Positions 17,164 through 25,069 of a DNA stretch of 64,000 nucleotides are shown here, in pieces (the first letter of the stretch is position 1; the number at the start of each line of letters is the position of its first letter). A program made the translations under genes and the position numbers. This DNA is from Bacillota bacterium (lineage in GTDB: Bacteria; Bacillota; Sulfobacillia; Sulfobacillales; Sulfobacillaceae): assembly GCA_026627065.1 (NCBI GenBank), contig JAPNUO010000001.1, positions 434,001-498,000 of the forward strand. Reading direction: 5' to 3'. Below the pieces are notes generated by a model. The model saw only the letters and a list, made by a program, of their open reading frames with translations, was not told the DNA's origin and did no database searches.

Positions 17164-17872
17164 TGCACTGTACCGTCGCCCAGGATCACGCCGCTCAGGC
17201 CTTGCGCCACCTCATCCGAGTCATTTCTCCTCAACTCGCCCTGCCCCTTTTAGGCGGCGTCCAACTCGACGCCACTGACCACGTCTTGCGGCTCACGGCC
17301 ACGGATCTCACGCACCATGTGGTGGCCGAGATTCCCGCGACCGTCGACGAGCCCGGTCTGGTCGTGGTGCCAGCCGTGTTGTTGCACGATCTTGTCCAGC
17401 GGGTCCCGACCGCTACGGTGACCCTCGCGACCGTCCCGGCGTCCGGGCGCGTGATGGTGCGGGCGGGCCGCCATCAGACGCAGCTGAACCCCCTCGGCCC
17501 CGAGCCCCTGCCCGATTTCCCGGCCCTGACCGACTCCCGAGCCACCGTGACCCTTCCGGCCGGCACCTTACCGTCCTTGAGCCGCCAATTGCTCTTTGCC
17601 TGTAGCCGCAACGAATACCGGCCTATTTTGCAAGGGGTGCAATGGACCGGCCATGGTGACCAGGTTCAGTGCGTGAGCACCGACGGGTCTCGCCTGTCGC
17701 AGGTGACGTGGCCCTTGCCGGCCGATGCCGTATGCGACCAGACCGTCGTCATCCCGGCCAAAACCTTGCAGGAAGCGGTCCGCCTCAATACGCGTGAACC
17801 CGTCACGCTGACCATCACCGATGCCCTCGTTCAATGCGCCGCGCCGGGCATCATCTTTACCAGCCGATTGCT
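17164..17872 (+). pseudogene. Truncated second DNA polymerase III beta clamp
   Basis: From ATG 17164 about 236 residues match a DnaN sliding clamp: domain I (LLGGVQLDATDHVLRLTATD, VVAEIPATV) and domain II (FACSRNEYRPILQGVQW, STDGSRLSQVTWPLP, TVVIPAKTLQEA, IIFTSRLL). Domain III, needed to close the ring and bind clients, is missing. At 17872 the sequence switches into a TnpB relic and the frame runs on into unrelated residues. A normal chromosomal dnaN presumably lies elsewhere; this copy is probably plasmid- or phage-derived and dead. Confidence 0.75.
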
Positions 17873-17879
17873 GTCCAGC

Positions 17880-18412
17880 AGAGAAAGACAGGATGATCGA
17901 AGCGAGGATCCAACGGGCGCATTTGGCGACGCATTCAGGATGAGGAAGACGCCACAGCCAAACAGGCGGCGCGACAGGTCGTGGATTGCCCAGGCCCACG
18001 GTAGCCCAGTGATCGTGTTCGAGACCCTGTCCCGTACGAGCCATCCCCGGTGAACGGGCTGGATGAAGCGGCAGAATCTCCGGCGATCTTACTGGATGCA
18101 CGGCAAGATCCTGCACTGGGTGCGGCACATGGTGCGGCACATGGCTTTGCACGCCGGGATCCTGACCGTCACGCGGGATGCCCCATTCACCAGTCAAGCC
18201 TGCCCTCCTTGCGGTCATCTGGGGGCCCGTTTCTGCGTCGCTGCCCATCATCGCCGCCGAGGCCAGGCTGTCGTCCGCTGCTATACGTGCGGGTGGAGGG
18301 GGAATGCCGATCTGGTCAGGGCGCTCAACCTTCGCAAGAAATGGCTGCGGAGCTTTCCCCCATCGCCCTGCTACGGCACGAACAGACACTCCGCGAGGCG
18401 CAGGGCAAGCGA
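17880..18412 (+). pseudogene. TnpB (IS200/IS605 family) relic
   Basis: Spread over several frames: DATAKQAARQVVD and QAHGSPVIVFETLSRTSHPR (RuvC II glutamate), then RRSYWMHGKILHWVRHMV, TSQACPPCGHLGARF and VVRCYTCGWRGNADLVRALN, the zinc ribbon plus the final RuvC aspartate of TnpB. At least two frameshifts and a missing N-terminus make it inactive. No TnpA and no clear ends were seen. It is fused to the broken dnaN copy, so it arrived by insertion into that gene. Confidence 0.75.
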
Positions 18413-19065
18413 ACCAACCGGAGAAACACCGCATGACGAAAACCAGCCCGAACCGCCAGGGAGTTGAGCCTTCTTGCGGATCCCACCAGAATCGGGCGGT
18501 CGGTTGGGCGGCTAACCATACAACGGGTAATAAGCTTCCGTAAGGCACGCAGCCGGGGGATGCCGCACGTCGCGTGGAGACGAGTGGTTCTCCCCTGGCA
18601 GACAGAAAGGCGGGGCAGCACCAGCTTTGTACCAGACAGCGCCTGATGTGTACCCTGCAACCCTGCCTAAGCAGGGAGTAACCGGGATGGAGTGGATGGG
18701 AGCTTCAAAAGCCGCTCTTCCCTTTTGGGGGGATCCCCCGGAATGAGGCCGCCGTAAACAGCAGTTAGCCATATTTGTCCAAAGAATTGGACAGCTTCTG
18801 ATACCACATAAGTCCAGCTCATGTTCGGAGCGGCATTCCTACCGCGGCACCTTTTCGTCGCGCAAACCCCACCGCTGAGTCTGCCAAAGACACCGCTGTC
18901 AGCATTGCCGACCTTTGATCCCGCGCGGCGGGCGCTCCTCGTGTACGGAGGACATCGGACAGTGATTCAAGCGAGAGCCGCGGCACGACATAGTTTCCCG
19001 ACCGGGGCGTCGACAGGTTCAGAGCCGCGGCCGCCATCCGGAATTTACGCCTGAAGCTGTACCCG
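18413..19065. other. No gene recognised (about 650 bases)
   Basis: Between the TnpB relic and the CsoR-like gene. It contains GC-rich self-complementary stretches such as GGGGGGATCCCCC near 18728, but no protein-like frame, no promoter and no known RNA. It may contain the decayed right end of the IS605-type element. Confidence 0.4.
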
Positions 19066-19341
19066 TTATTTTCCGCGAATGACGCGCTTTAGGGTTCCTC
19101 GCACAACATTGGCATCAATAGGACCGATGGCCTCATTCTCTAGCAGGGCTTCGGCCACACTACAGGTTTCGACTATCCGGCTGATTTGCTGCAGCGCGCC
19201 TTCGACCGCCGCCACTTGAGTCAAAATGGCACGACACGACTCCTTATTGGCCACCAATTGTTGCAAGCCCCGGACCTGTCCTTCAATCCGGCGCAGCCGG
19301 TTCATGACATCCCGCTCATCCCAGTACACTTGCCGCTCCAT
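19066..19341 (-). CDS. CsoR/CstR-family repressor
   Basis: All-helical metal- or persulfide-responsive repressor, 91 residues. Signature: DVMNRLRRIEGQVRGLQQLV, with C36 in KESCRAILTQVAAVEGALQQ and C60 in IVETC. The copper sensor CsoR uses a Cys-His-Cys site; here the histidine is absent and a cysteine (C60) stands about where it should be. A two-cysteine set is more like the sulfur-sensing CstR branch, though the spacing differs. It is divergent from the selenocysteine PDO gene with a shared dyad at 19384-19407. ATG with AGGAGG upstream. Confidence 0.88.
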   Translation of the reverse strand: MERQVYWDERDVMNRLRRIEGQVRGLQQLVANKESCRAILTQVAAVEGALQQISRIVETCSVAEALLENEAIGPIDANVVRGTLKRVIRGK

Positions 19342-19383
19342 GAGTTCTGCCCTCCTGAGTTGACATTTGAGGTTCTCTTAACC

Positions 19384-19407
19384 ACATATACCCTCACTGG
19401 TATATGT
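19384..19407. promoter_or_regulatory. Operator dyad between csoR-like gene and Sec-PDO
   Basis: ACATATACC-N6-GGTATATGT, a perfect dyad with 9-bp arms in a 24-bp site. Operators of CsoR/CstR proteins have the pattern ATACC...GGTAT, so it fits the adjacent repressor. AT-rich -10-like sequences (TATAAC at 19411-19416; TATAAT on the other strand) touch it, so both the repressor and the oxidoreductase gene could be controlled from here. Confidence 0.72.
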
Positions 19408-19605
19408 TATTATAACACAGGGGACGATGAGGCGAGCCTCGCGGGTATTCCCCATGGTCAAAGCGGACATTCCTTATAGAGGGACGATGTGATAGGGTTA
19501 AGGTGCCCTGCATCCCTTGGGAACGGGCAATCAGAAACCCGCAGGCCATGCGCATGGAGGTCGTCAAGCCGAGTCTTACAGTAACCCCGAGAAAGGAGGG
19601 ACGAC

Positions 19606-20256
19606 ATGGCTATCATTTCTGATAACATTCGCCCCGATGTCGAGCGATTTTTGAGTGACATGCAAGAACCCGTGACTGCCGACTTTTATCCTCACAGTGC
19701 CAGTCCGGCGAGCGAGCCCATGAAACAGCTCCTATTGGAGCTCAAGGAGATCAACCCCCTCATCCGGGTGGTCGATCATGGACAAGCGGCAACCCCCATC
19801 GATCCGGAGCGCCCGGAAGACATTGAAGGGCCGGTGACCAGCTTTTCCGTCAATGGTCAGTTCACCGGCGTCCGGTATCTCGGGTTTCCCGGCGGTCAAG
19901 AGTTCACCACATTTTTAGAAGACATTGTGGACATCTCTCGAAACCGCAGCGTGGAACTCAGCCCAGCCACCCAGGACTGGCTGAAAAACCTCACGGAGCC
20001 TCTCCATCTAGAGGTCTTCGTGACACCAACTTGACCCTATTGTCCCCGGGCAGTTCGCCTGGCACATCAGATGGCGCGGGTCAATCCGACCCATATTGTG
20101 GCGGATATGGTGGACGCCGCCACCTTTCCCAACCTGTCGGATCGCTACGGTGTCTACAGTGTGCCCGTCACCGTAGTCAACGGCAACAGTCAGCAAGTCG
20201 GAGCCGTTCCGGAAGCCCAGCTTGCGCGCGTCATCAAGCAAGAACTCGGTCAATAG
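19606..20256 (+). CDS. Selenocysteine protein disulfide oxidoreductase (PDO-like), UGA at codon 143
   Basis: ATG 19606 (AAGGAGG upstream) runs 142 codons to TGA 20032-20034; the same frame continues without shift to TAG 20254-20256, 216 residues in all. The protein matches two-domain PDO/glutaredoxin-like proteins of thermophiles: GVRYLGFPGGQEFTTFLEDI, then EVFVTPT-U-PYCPRAVRLAH, where PDO has VTPTCPYCPLAVRMAH, then VADMVDAATFPNLSDRYGV and the cis-proline SVPVTVV. The TGA thus replaces the first cysteine of the CPYC active site (UxxC, U143-C146). The first domain has lost its CxxC (HSASPASEP). A SECIS-like hairpin follows the TGA, and selB lies at 63599. Likely a selenol-based thiol-disulfide reductase in the cytosol, controlled by the divergent CsoR-like repressor. 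Alternative: a nonsense-mutated pseudogene. Confidence 0.82.
20046..20062 (+). promoter_or_regulatory. Bacterial SECIS-like hairpin
   Basis: CCGGGC (20046-20051) pairs with GCCTGG (20057-20062) in six pairs, one of them G-U, closing the 5-nt loop AGTTC. The loop G at 20053 lies 19 nt after the UGA. Known bacterial SECIS rules ask for a short stem, a G among the first two loop bases, and a 16-37 nt distance; all are met. It lies inside the coding region, as bacterial SECIS elements do. Confidence 0.7.
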
Positions 20257-20376
20257 CCGGTGATCATTGCACGGGTCGCCCACGATGGGCGGCCTGTGCG
20301 ATTTTTGCGTTCAAACTCGGCCCACTCTCGCACCTCTCGTGTCCCTTACGCATAGATCATAGCGGAGGGATGCGAG

Positions 20377-21237
20377 ATGAAGCCGTTTGCTTTGGCATTG
20401 TCGGGCGGAGGTCTCTTGGGCGCGGCTCATTTAGGCGCGCTCAAATTTTTGGAGGCGAAGCACGTGCGAGCCCAGGCTGTAGCTGGCACCTCTGCCGGCG
20501 GATTGGTCGCCGCTCTCTATGCCCTTAACATCCCCATGGATCGCCTCATTGCCTTAGGGGCCAAAATCGCCCAACATCCGCGCGACTATTTTCATCTGAA
20601 TGCCGAAGGCCTCCTGCACGAGGTCTTCCCCTCGCTGGGGGCACCAGCAACCGGTCTCTTTATGCCCGACAAGTTTATCCAAGCGTTGCTGGACTTAGCC
20701 CCGGGCGCCAAAACGACAGACGATTGGCGCATTCCCACCGTGCTCACCAGCGTCAACGTGGTCGCTCTGACTGCGGTGGCTTTTACCAATAGCGGTGGCT
20801 CGGTGCCACGATCGGGCCGCTGGCAACTCTTGCGGCATCAACCCCTGTCTTTGGCCATGCAGGCCACGATGGCCCTTCCCGGCCTATTTGCCGCTCCACG
20901 CGTCAAGGACGCCGTGTACATTGACGGCGGTACCGCCGACACCCTCCCTGTCGACTGGGCCTATGCGCTCTTCCCGAGCCGCGTGATCGCGATAAATGTC
21001 GCTTCGCCACCGCACGTCAACGCGGCGCAAATCGGATTGGTCGACGTCGTCAGCCGCGCCGAAGCCTACGCCACCGCCACGCTCTCAAGGCTTCGCCAAG
21101 GCCCCGACCCCGCCGTCACGGTCTCGCCAGACACCTCAGGCGTGCCTTTTTTCGGGTTCGAAGACTATCACCGTCTCGTGGATGCCGGGTGGGCGGCCAT
21201 GGAGGCGGCCTGGCCTCAACTTATGGAAGACGCCTGA
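20377..21237 (+). CDS. Patatin-like phospholipase (RssA/YlbK type)
   Basis: Serine hydrolase with a Ser-Asp dyad, probably acting on phospholipids or acylglycerols in the cytosol or at the membrane. 286 residues. Seen: oxyanion loop LSGGGLLGAAHLGAL (residues 9-23), nucleophile elbow GTSAGG near residue 45, and the aspartate in the DGG motif (YIDGGTADTLP) about residue 186. ATG with GGAGG. It runs tail to tail with mutY and overlaps its end by 22 nt. The physiological substrate is unknown. Confidence 0.92.
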   Translation: MKPFALALSGGGLLGAAHLGALKFLEAKHVRAQAVAGTSAGGLVAALYALNIPMDRLIALGAKIAQHPRDYFHLNAEGLLHEVFPSLGAPATGLFMPDKFIQALLDLAPGAKTTDDWRIPTVLTSVNVVALTAVAFTNSGGSVPRSGRWQLLRHQPLSLAMQATMALPGLFAAPRVKDAVYIDGGTADTLPVDWAYALFPSRVIAINVASPPHVNAAQIGLVDVVSRAEAYATATLSRLRQGPDPAVTVSPDTSGVPFFGFEDYHRLVDAGWAAMEAAWPQLMEDA

Positions 21238-21977
21238 TCCGCCGGCCGACGCCGGGTAATTTGATAACGGGCCGGGGCTTCCGCTGCTGTTGTCGGCGCT
21301 TCCGCCGCCCCGCCGGTCTGGCATTGAAGATAGAGGGGGCACACGGTACACGCCGGTTTCCGCGCAGTGCACACCATCGCGCCGAAGTCCATCAATGCCT
21401 GATTAAAGTCCACCGCTTGGCCCGGCGGCACCACCGCTTCGGCCAACGCCCACAGGCGATGCTCGGTTTCGGCGCGGGTGTCGCGATAGTTGAGGCCAAA
21501 GTAGCGGCCTACCACGCGGCGGACATTGGTATCCAAAATCGGAGCATCCACCCCAAAGGCAAAAGACAAGATCGCGCCTGCCGTGTAACGTCCAACCCCT
21601 GGCAACGTCATGAGTTCCTCGACTGTCTGGGGCCACTCGCCCTTCCACCGCTCGACCACCACGGCTGCGATCTCTTTCAACCACCGCCCGCGCACCTTGT
21701 ACCCCAACGGGTCAGTGATCGTCTTGACCGCTTCCAATGGTGCCGCGTGGAGCGCTTCCACGGTTGGAAATGTCTGCATAAACGCGTTGTAGACGGGAAC
21801 GACCGTCATGACGGTAGTTTGATGAAGCATGATTTCGGAGACAACAATCGCATAAGGATCTCGGGTCATGCGCCACGGCAATGCCCGCCCGTGGACCCGA
21901 TACCAGTCGAAGACGCCATGGCGAAAGGCGTCTAAGAGGACATCATCCACCATGACGCGATATTTCAGGCGCTTCAC
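21216..21977 (-). CDS. mutY: Adenine DNA glycosylase MutY, short form
   Basis: Removes adenine mispaired with 8-oxoguanine. 253 residues from a GTG that overlaps the upstream stop (GTGA) and has GAGGTG 6 nt before it. Seen: the family start ALPWRMTRDPYAIVVSEIML, HhH motif LPGVGRYTAGAILSF, catalytic aspartate in VDAPILDTNVRRV, and a [4Fe-4S] loop with Cys-x6-Cys-x2-Cys-x5-Cys (CTARKPACTVCPLYLQC). The C-terminal NUDIX-like domain that recognises 8-oxoG in typical MutY (about 350 residues) is absent; the tail is short and low-complexity. A related short glycosylase activity is possible. Confidence 0.88.
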   Translation of the reverse strand: MKRLKYRVMVDDVLLDAFRHGVFDWYRVHGRALPWRMTRDPYAIVVSEIMLHQTTVMTVVPVYNAFMQTFPTVEALHAAPLEAVKTITDPLGYKVRGRWLKEIAAVVVERWKGEWPQTVEELMTLPGVGRYTAGAILSFAFGVDAPILDTNVRRVVGRYFGLNYRDTRAETEHRLWALAEAVVPPGQAVDFNQALMDFGAMVCTARKPACTVCPLYLQCQTGGAAEAPTTAAEAPARYQITRRRPADQASSIS

Positions 21978-22780
21978 AGTTTCACCTCGACGGCGGATGC
22001 CCTCTGCAGTCCCACTTCCACTAAGACCATTCGAGCTCCCAGGGACATCCAGGCACCAAATGCGACGGCCACCCCATACGCCGTAAGCAGGGCGGACATC
22101 ACAGCAAACCCGCCAATTTCGGCGCCGAAAACGCCTCCTGGCACGTGACCGGCCAACACTGCGAGAAGGACCCCGCCCAAACACGCCACCGCCAACACCC
22201 CAAGACCGGCCCAAAACAAGGTGCAGACAGCCACCGTCCATCCCACCGATCGAGCATCAAGCGCGACAATGTGGAGAGCGTCCCCGTCGCTCATTGCCTG
22301 GCGCGCGACCAGTGGCCCGTACCAACGTACCACTATGCGATTATAGACCGTGACCCCGCCCACGGCATAAAGCAACGCCACGGTGAAGAGCGCCAAAGAT
22401 ATGAGCCACCACCGTCCCCCCAACACCGTAGCCCATCCAAAGCTGCCCGCAAGCCACCCCTGAATCAGACTAAACGGCAACGCAAAGCTGATCATGGCTC
22501 CCAAATTTTCCTTATCACCGAACCGGACCACCCGCCCCGCCTCTATCCATACCTTGAAGGGCACCCATCCAGCCACAAATTCATTGTAGCAAAGCGCGCC
22601 CAGCGCGCGCGAGACGGCCAAGCCTCCCCAAAGTTCCAGCGCCTCGCGGATGGCAAGCGACCATCCCAGCCGTACCTGCAGACCAGTCCAAATGTACACA
22701 AAGAGCGCGACCGGAAGCCAGGTCCAGAGCCCCAGAAGACCCCATGTCGAAGGCGATAATCTTGCCACGCGATACGGCAT
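21974..22780 (-). CDS. Polytopic membrane protein of unknown function
   Basis: 268 residues with about six to seven hydrophobic segments (examples: WGLLGLWTWLPVALFVYIW, WWLISLALFTVALLYAVGG, LGVLAVACLGGVLLAVLAG). The soluble stretch between the second and third segments contains FKVWIEAGRVVRFGDKENLG. No known family recognised. Translationally coupled to mutY downstream (GTGA overlap) and preceded by the PBP-like gene, so it may belong to a short operon with cell-envelope genes. Confidence 0.75.
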   Translation of the reverse strand: MPYRVARLSPSTWGLLGLWTWLPVALFVYIWTGLQVRLGWSLAIREALELWGGLAVSRALGALCYNEFVAGWVPFKVWIEAGRVVRFGDKENLGAMISFALPFSLIQGWLAGSFGWATVLGGRWWLISLALFTVALLYAVGGVTVYNRIVVRWYGPLVARQAMSDGDALHIVALDARSVGWTVAVCTLFWAGLGVLAVACLGGVLLAVLAGHVPGGVFGAEIGGFAVMSALLTAYGVAVAFGAWMSLGARMVLVEVGLQRASAVEVKL

Positions 22781-22818
22781 CCGACCCGGCTCCCTTCCCT
22801 TGCTTCAGCCCTTGCTTT

Positions 22819-23958
22819 CTAACCCGTTAACGCGCGACTCAGGCATTGCATAACGGCGGTCGCGTTTGCCCCGGCCCGGCCCACCAAAAGAGCGACGACC
22901 CCGGGTCGCGGGGCAATAATGACGGTCCAGTTTCCCGCCGGATCCCACACGCGAAAAGACAAACCGTGGACAGTAAGGGCTGGCAGTCCCGCCAATACCG
23001 TCGACCACCGCCCGGGAACCGGACGCCCTCCCTTTGCACCTGCGGCAACTTCTAGCGTCGGCCGCGGCAATCGTCCCTCATCCACAAAGGGCAGATAGCT
23101 ATCGGCCACTGTAAGCGGCGGCGCCGCCGCGTACCCTTCGAGGGCATCGACCAAACTGGACGGGGCCACTCCTTCTAGCTGGCGAGGCCGCGGCAGGTTC
23201 AGCGCCGCGAGTGCCTCCCTAGCGCGTTGCCTCGTCCACCAGGAGGCAACGGATTCCAAGCGAGGTGCGCCAGAGGCCGTCAGCTGGTGTCCCTGGGGGG
23301 TGGCCAACGCCCAGGCCAGAAGCACGGGAAGCTCCGCAAGTCCCAACTGGCGCGGACGGGTTAGGGAGACTGCCGATCCGGACAATGCCCAAACATCCCC
23401 GGTGCGGCTCACCACTAGAATGGCCCCCGATCCAGCGAGCGGTCCCAGTTCCGTCTGAAGGCGGGAGCGCAAGGTCACGCGAATGGGGCGATGATCGGCG
23501 TGCTCCATGACAAAGCGCCCATGCTCACGCACCATGTCCGCCCGTTTCCACACCCCGGGAAGCAGCGCTGAAAAGGCCGCGAGATTGCGAAAGGGCGGCA
23601 AAAGCTTCCAAATGGTTAGCCGCGTTGGATAAACCCCAGAAGTTCGCCCGCCACTCTTCACGGCGTCAGGAAATCCCCACCACAGCAGGGGACGAGTTTG
23701 CCGCGTTAGGTCGTCGCGCCGTCGTACCGTCGGCGTCATCTCGGTGGGCACCAACTGCCAGGCTTTCATCACGGCGCGACGGACCACCGCTTGCCCGCTG
23801 GCGTCGACCAAGGGAGCGGTAATCACCGGTGTCCGGGTCCACGCCTGGGAAGCCCTCGCACTCGGCCCGGGTCTCACCAACAACAGAGCAACGCCTACGA
23901 GGCCCATGGCAGCCACTGCAAAGCTCGATGCCATCAAGGCCTGCCGACTCTTCAGCAT
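22819..23958 (-). CDS. Divergent PBP-like exported protein lacking the active-site serine
   Basis: 379 residues with one N-terminal membrane anchor (SFAVAAMGLVGVALLLVRPG). The middle reads like the start of a penicillin-binding transpeptidase domain (GSGAILVVSRTGDVWALSG, compare the usual AxVxxDPxTGxVLAL). A later part, PLTVADSYLPFVDEGRLPRP, resembles the PBP segment that ends in ANGGxxxxP. The SxxK, SxN and KTG catalytic motifs were not found, so enzymatic activity is unlikely. It lies directly upstream of mltG's end on the same strand, which supports a cell-wall role. The relationship is remote and inferred. Confidence 0.55.
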   Translation of the reverse strand: MLKSRQALMASSFAVAAMGLVGVALLLVRPGPSARASQAWTRTPVITAPLVDASGQAVVRRAVMKAWQLVPTEMTPTVRRRDDLTRQTRPLLWWGFPDAVKSGGRTSGVYPTRLTIWKLLPPFRNLAAFSALLPGVWKRADMVREHGRFVMEHADHRPIRVTLRSRLQTELGPLAGSGAILVVSRTGDVWALSGSAVSLTRPRQLGLAELPVLLAWALATPQGHQLTASGAPRLESVASWWTRQRAREALAALNLPRPRQLEGVAPSSLVDALEGYAAAPPLTVADSYLPFVDEGRLPRPTLEVAAGAKGGRPVPGRWSTVLAGLPALTVHGLSFRVWDPAGNWTVIIAPRPGVVALLVGRAGANATAVMQCLSRALTG

Positions 23959-24010
23959 GGAAAAACCTCCTCTTCGGAAGTTTTTCCAATTTAATCCATT
24001 TGAAACCTCG

Positions 24011-25048
24011 CTATTGCTGCCCTTCCGCCATTCGCTCGTGGGCTAGTTGTTCTTGATAGGTCACGGCAAAGAGCAAACGTCCGTTGGGCAACGACACGAA
24101 GTAGAGATAGGGCACGCGCGCTGGATCAAGGACGGCTTTGAGCATAGTAAGCCCTGGGTTGTCGATCGGTCCGGGCGGGAGGCCTGGATAGCGGTACGTA
24201 TTGTACGGCGAGGGTACCTCCAGATCGGTCAGCGTGAGGGCATCGCCGACCTTCCGCCCCAGCGCATAGCGCACGGTAGCATCAGATTGTAACATCATAT
24301 GCTGCTTAAGCCGATTTTCAAATACTGCTGCCACCATGGGCGCCTGCGCCGCCACCTTGTCCTCGGCCTGGACAATGGAAGCCAGTGTGACCCACGCCGT
24401 CAGGCTGAGTTTCGTGTGCGCGCGATCGTAAAGACCGCGGATCGCCTCATTTTGGAAGGTCTTCCACATGATCTCCAGAGCTTCCCGGGCCGTCGTCCCG
24501 TAGGGAAAATCATAAGTAGCCGGAAACAAAAAGCCTTCCAGCGGGTCGCGCACTCCCGGCTTGGGTCGCGGCATACCTGGCAGCGGGTGTTTCATGAGCG
24601 ATTGGTAAGCTGCTGGCGTTCCAAGATGGGCAGCCTCCAACCGGGCGACCACCTCGCGCACCGTTAAGCCCTCCGGAATGCTGACTTTAATCACCACCAC
24701 GCGTCCCTCTTTCATCAGCGTGAGAATTTGCCACAGGGAATCGCGCGGCGACAGGCGGTAAACGCCTGCAGTAAGGTGGGTGGCCAGGCCAGTCATGCGG
24801 CTTATCCAGTCAAAGGCCCAGCCACTGCGAATAATTCCCGCTTGCTGTAAGGCGTAACCCACCGCACTGGCCGATTGTCCCGGTTGAACCCGAATGTACC
24901 GCTCAACACGGCTATGGGCATCGAGCGGCTCGAACCAACGTACGGCCAATCCCAGGACAATCAGGACGGCAGCAATCAAGGCCGTCCCAATTGTCCACAG
25001 CTTATGGCGCCATCCTAGCTGACGACCCACGGATGGCTCAACCATCAC
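24011..25048 (-). CDS. mltG: Endolytic murein transglycosylase MltG (YceG-like)
   Basis: Membrane-anchored lytic transglycosylase that cuts nascent peptidoglycan strands and sets their length. 345 residues: short cytoplasmic N-terminus, one membrane helix (LWTIGTALIAAVLIVLGLAV), LysM-like region (RVQPGQSASAVGYALQQAGI), then the catalytic domain with ASIVQAEDK (catalytic Glu kept; first Glu of the common SIVEKE replaced by Gln), LQSDATVRYALG, SPYNTYRYPGLPPGPIDNPG and YLYFVSLPNG. Same order as in other Firmicutes, before the yrzB/ruvX/ireB block. Confidence 0.95.
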   Translation of the reverse strand: MMVEPSVGRQLGWRHKLWTIGTALIAAVLIVLGLAVRWFEPLDAHSRVERYIRVQPGQSASAVGYALQQAGIIRSGWAFDWISRMTGLATHLTAGVYRLSPRDSLWQILTLMKEGRVVVIKVSIPEGLTVREVVARLEAAHLGTPAAYQSLMKHPLPGMPRPKPGVRDPLEGFLFPATYDFPYGTTAREALEIMWKTFQNEAIRGLYDRAHTKLSLTAWVTLASIVQAEDKVAAQAPMVAAVFENRLKQHMMLQSDATVRYALGRKVGDALTLTDLEVPSPYNTYRYPGLPPGPIDNPGLTMLKAVLDPARVPYLYFVSLPNGRLLFAVTYQEQLAHERMAEGQQ

Positions 25049-25069
25049 ATCCTAGACCCGCCCAGGTCC

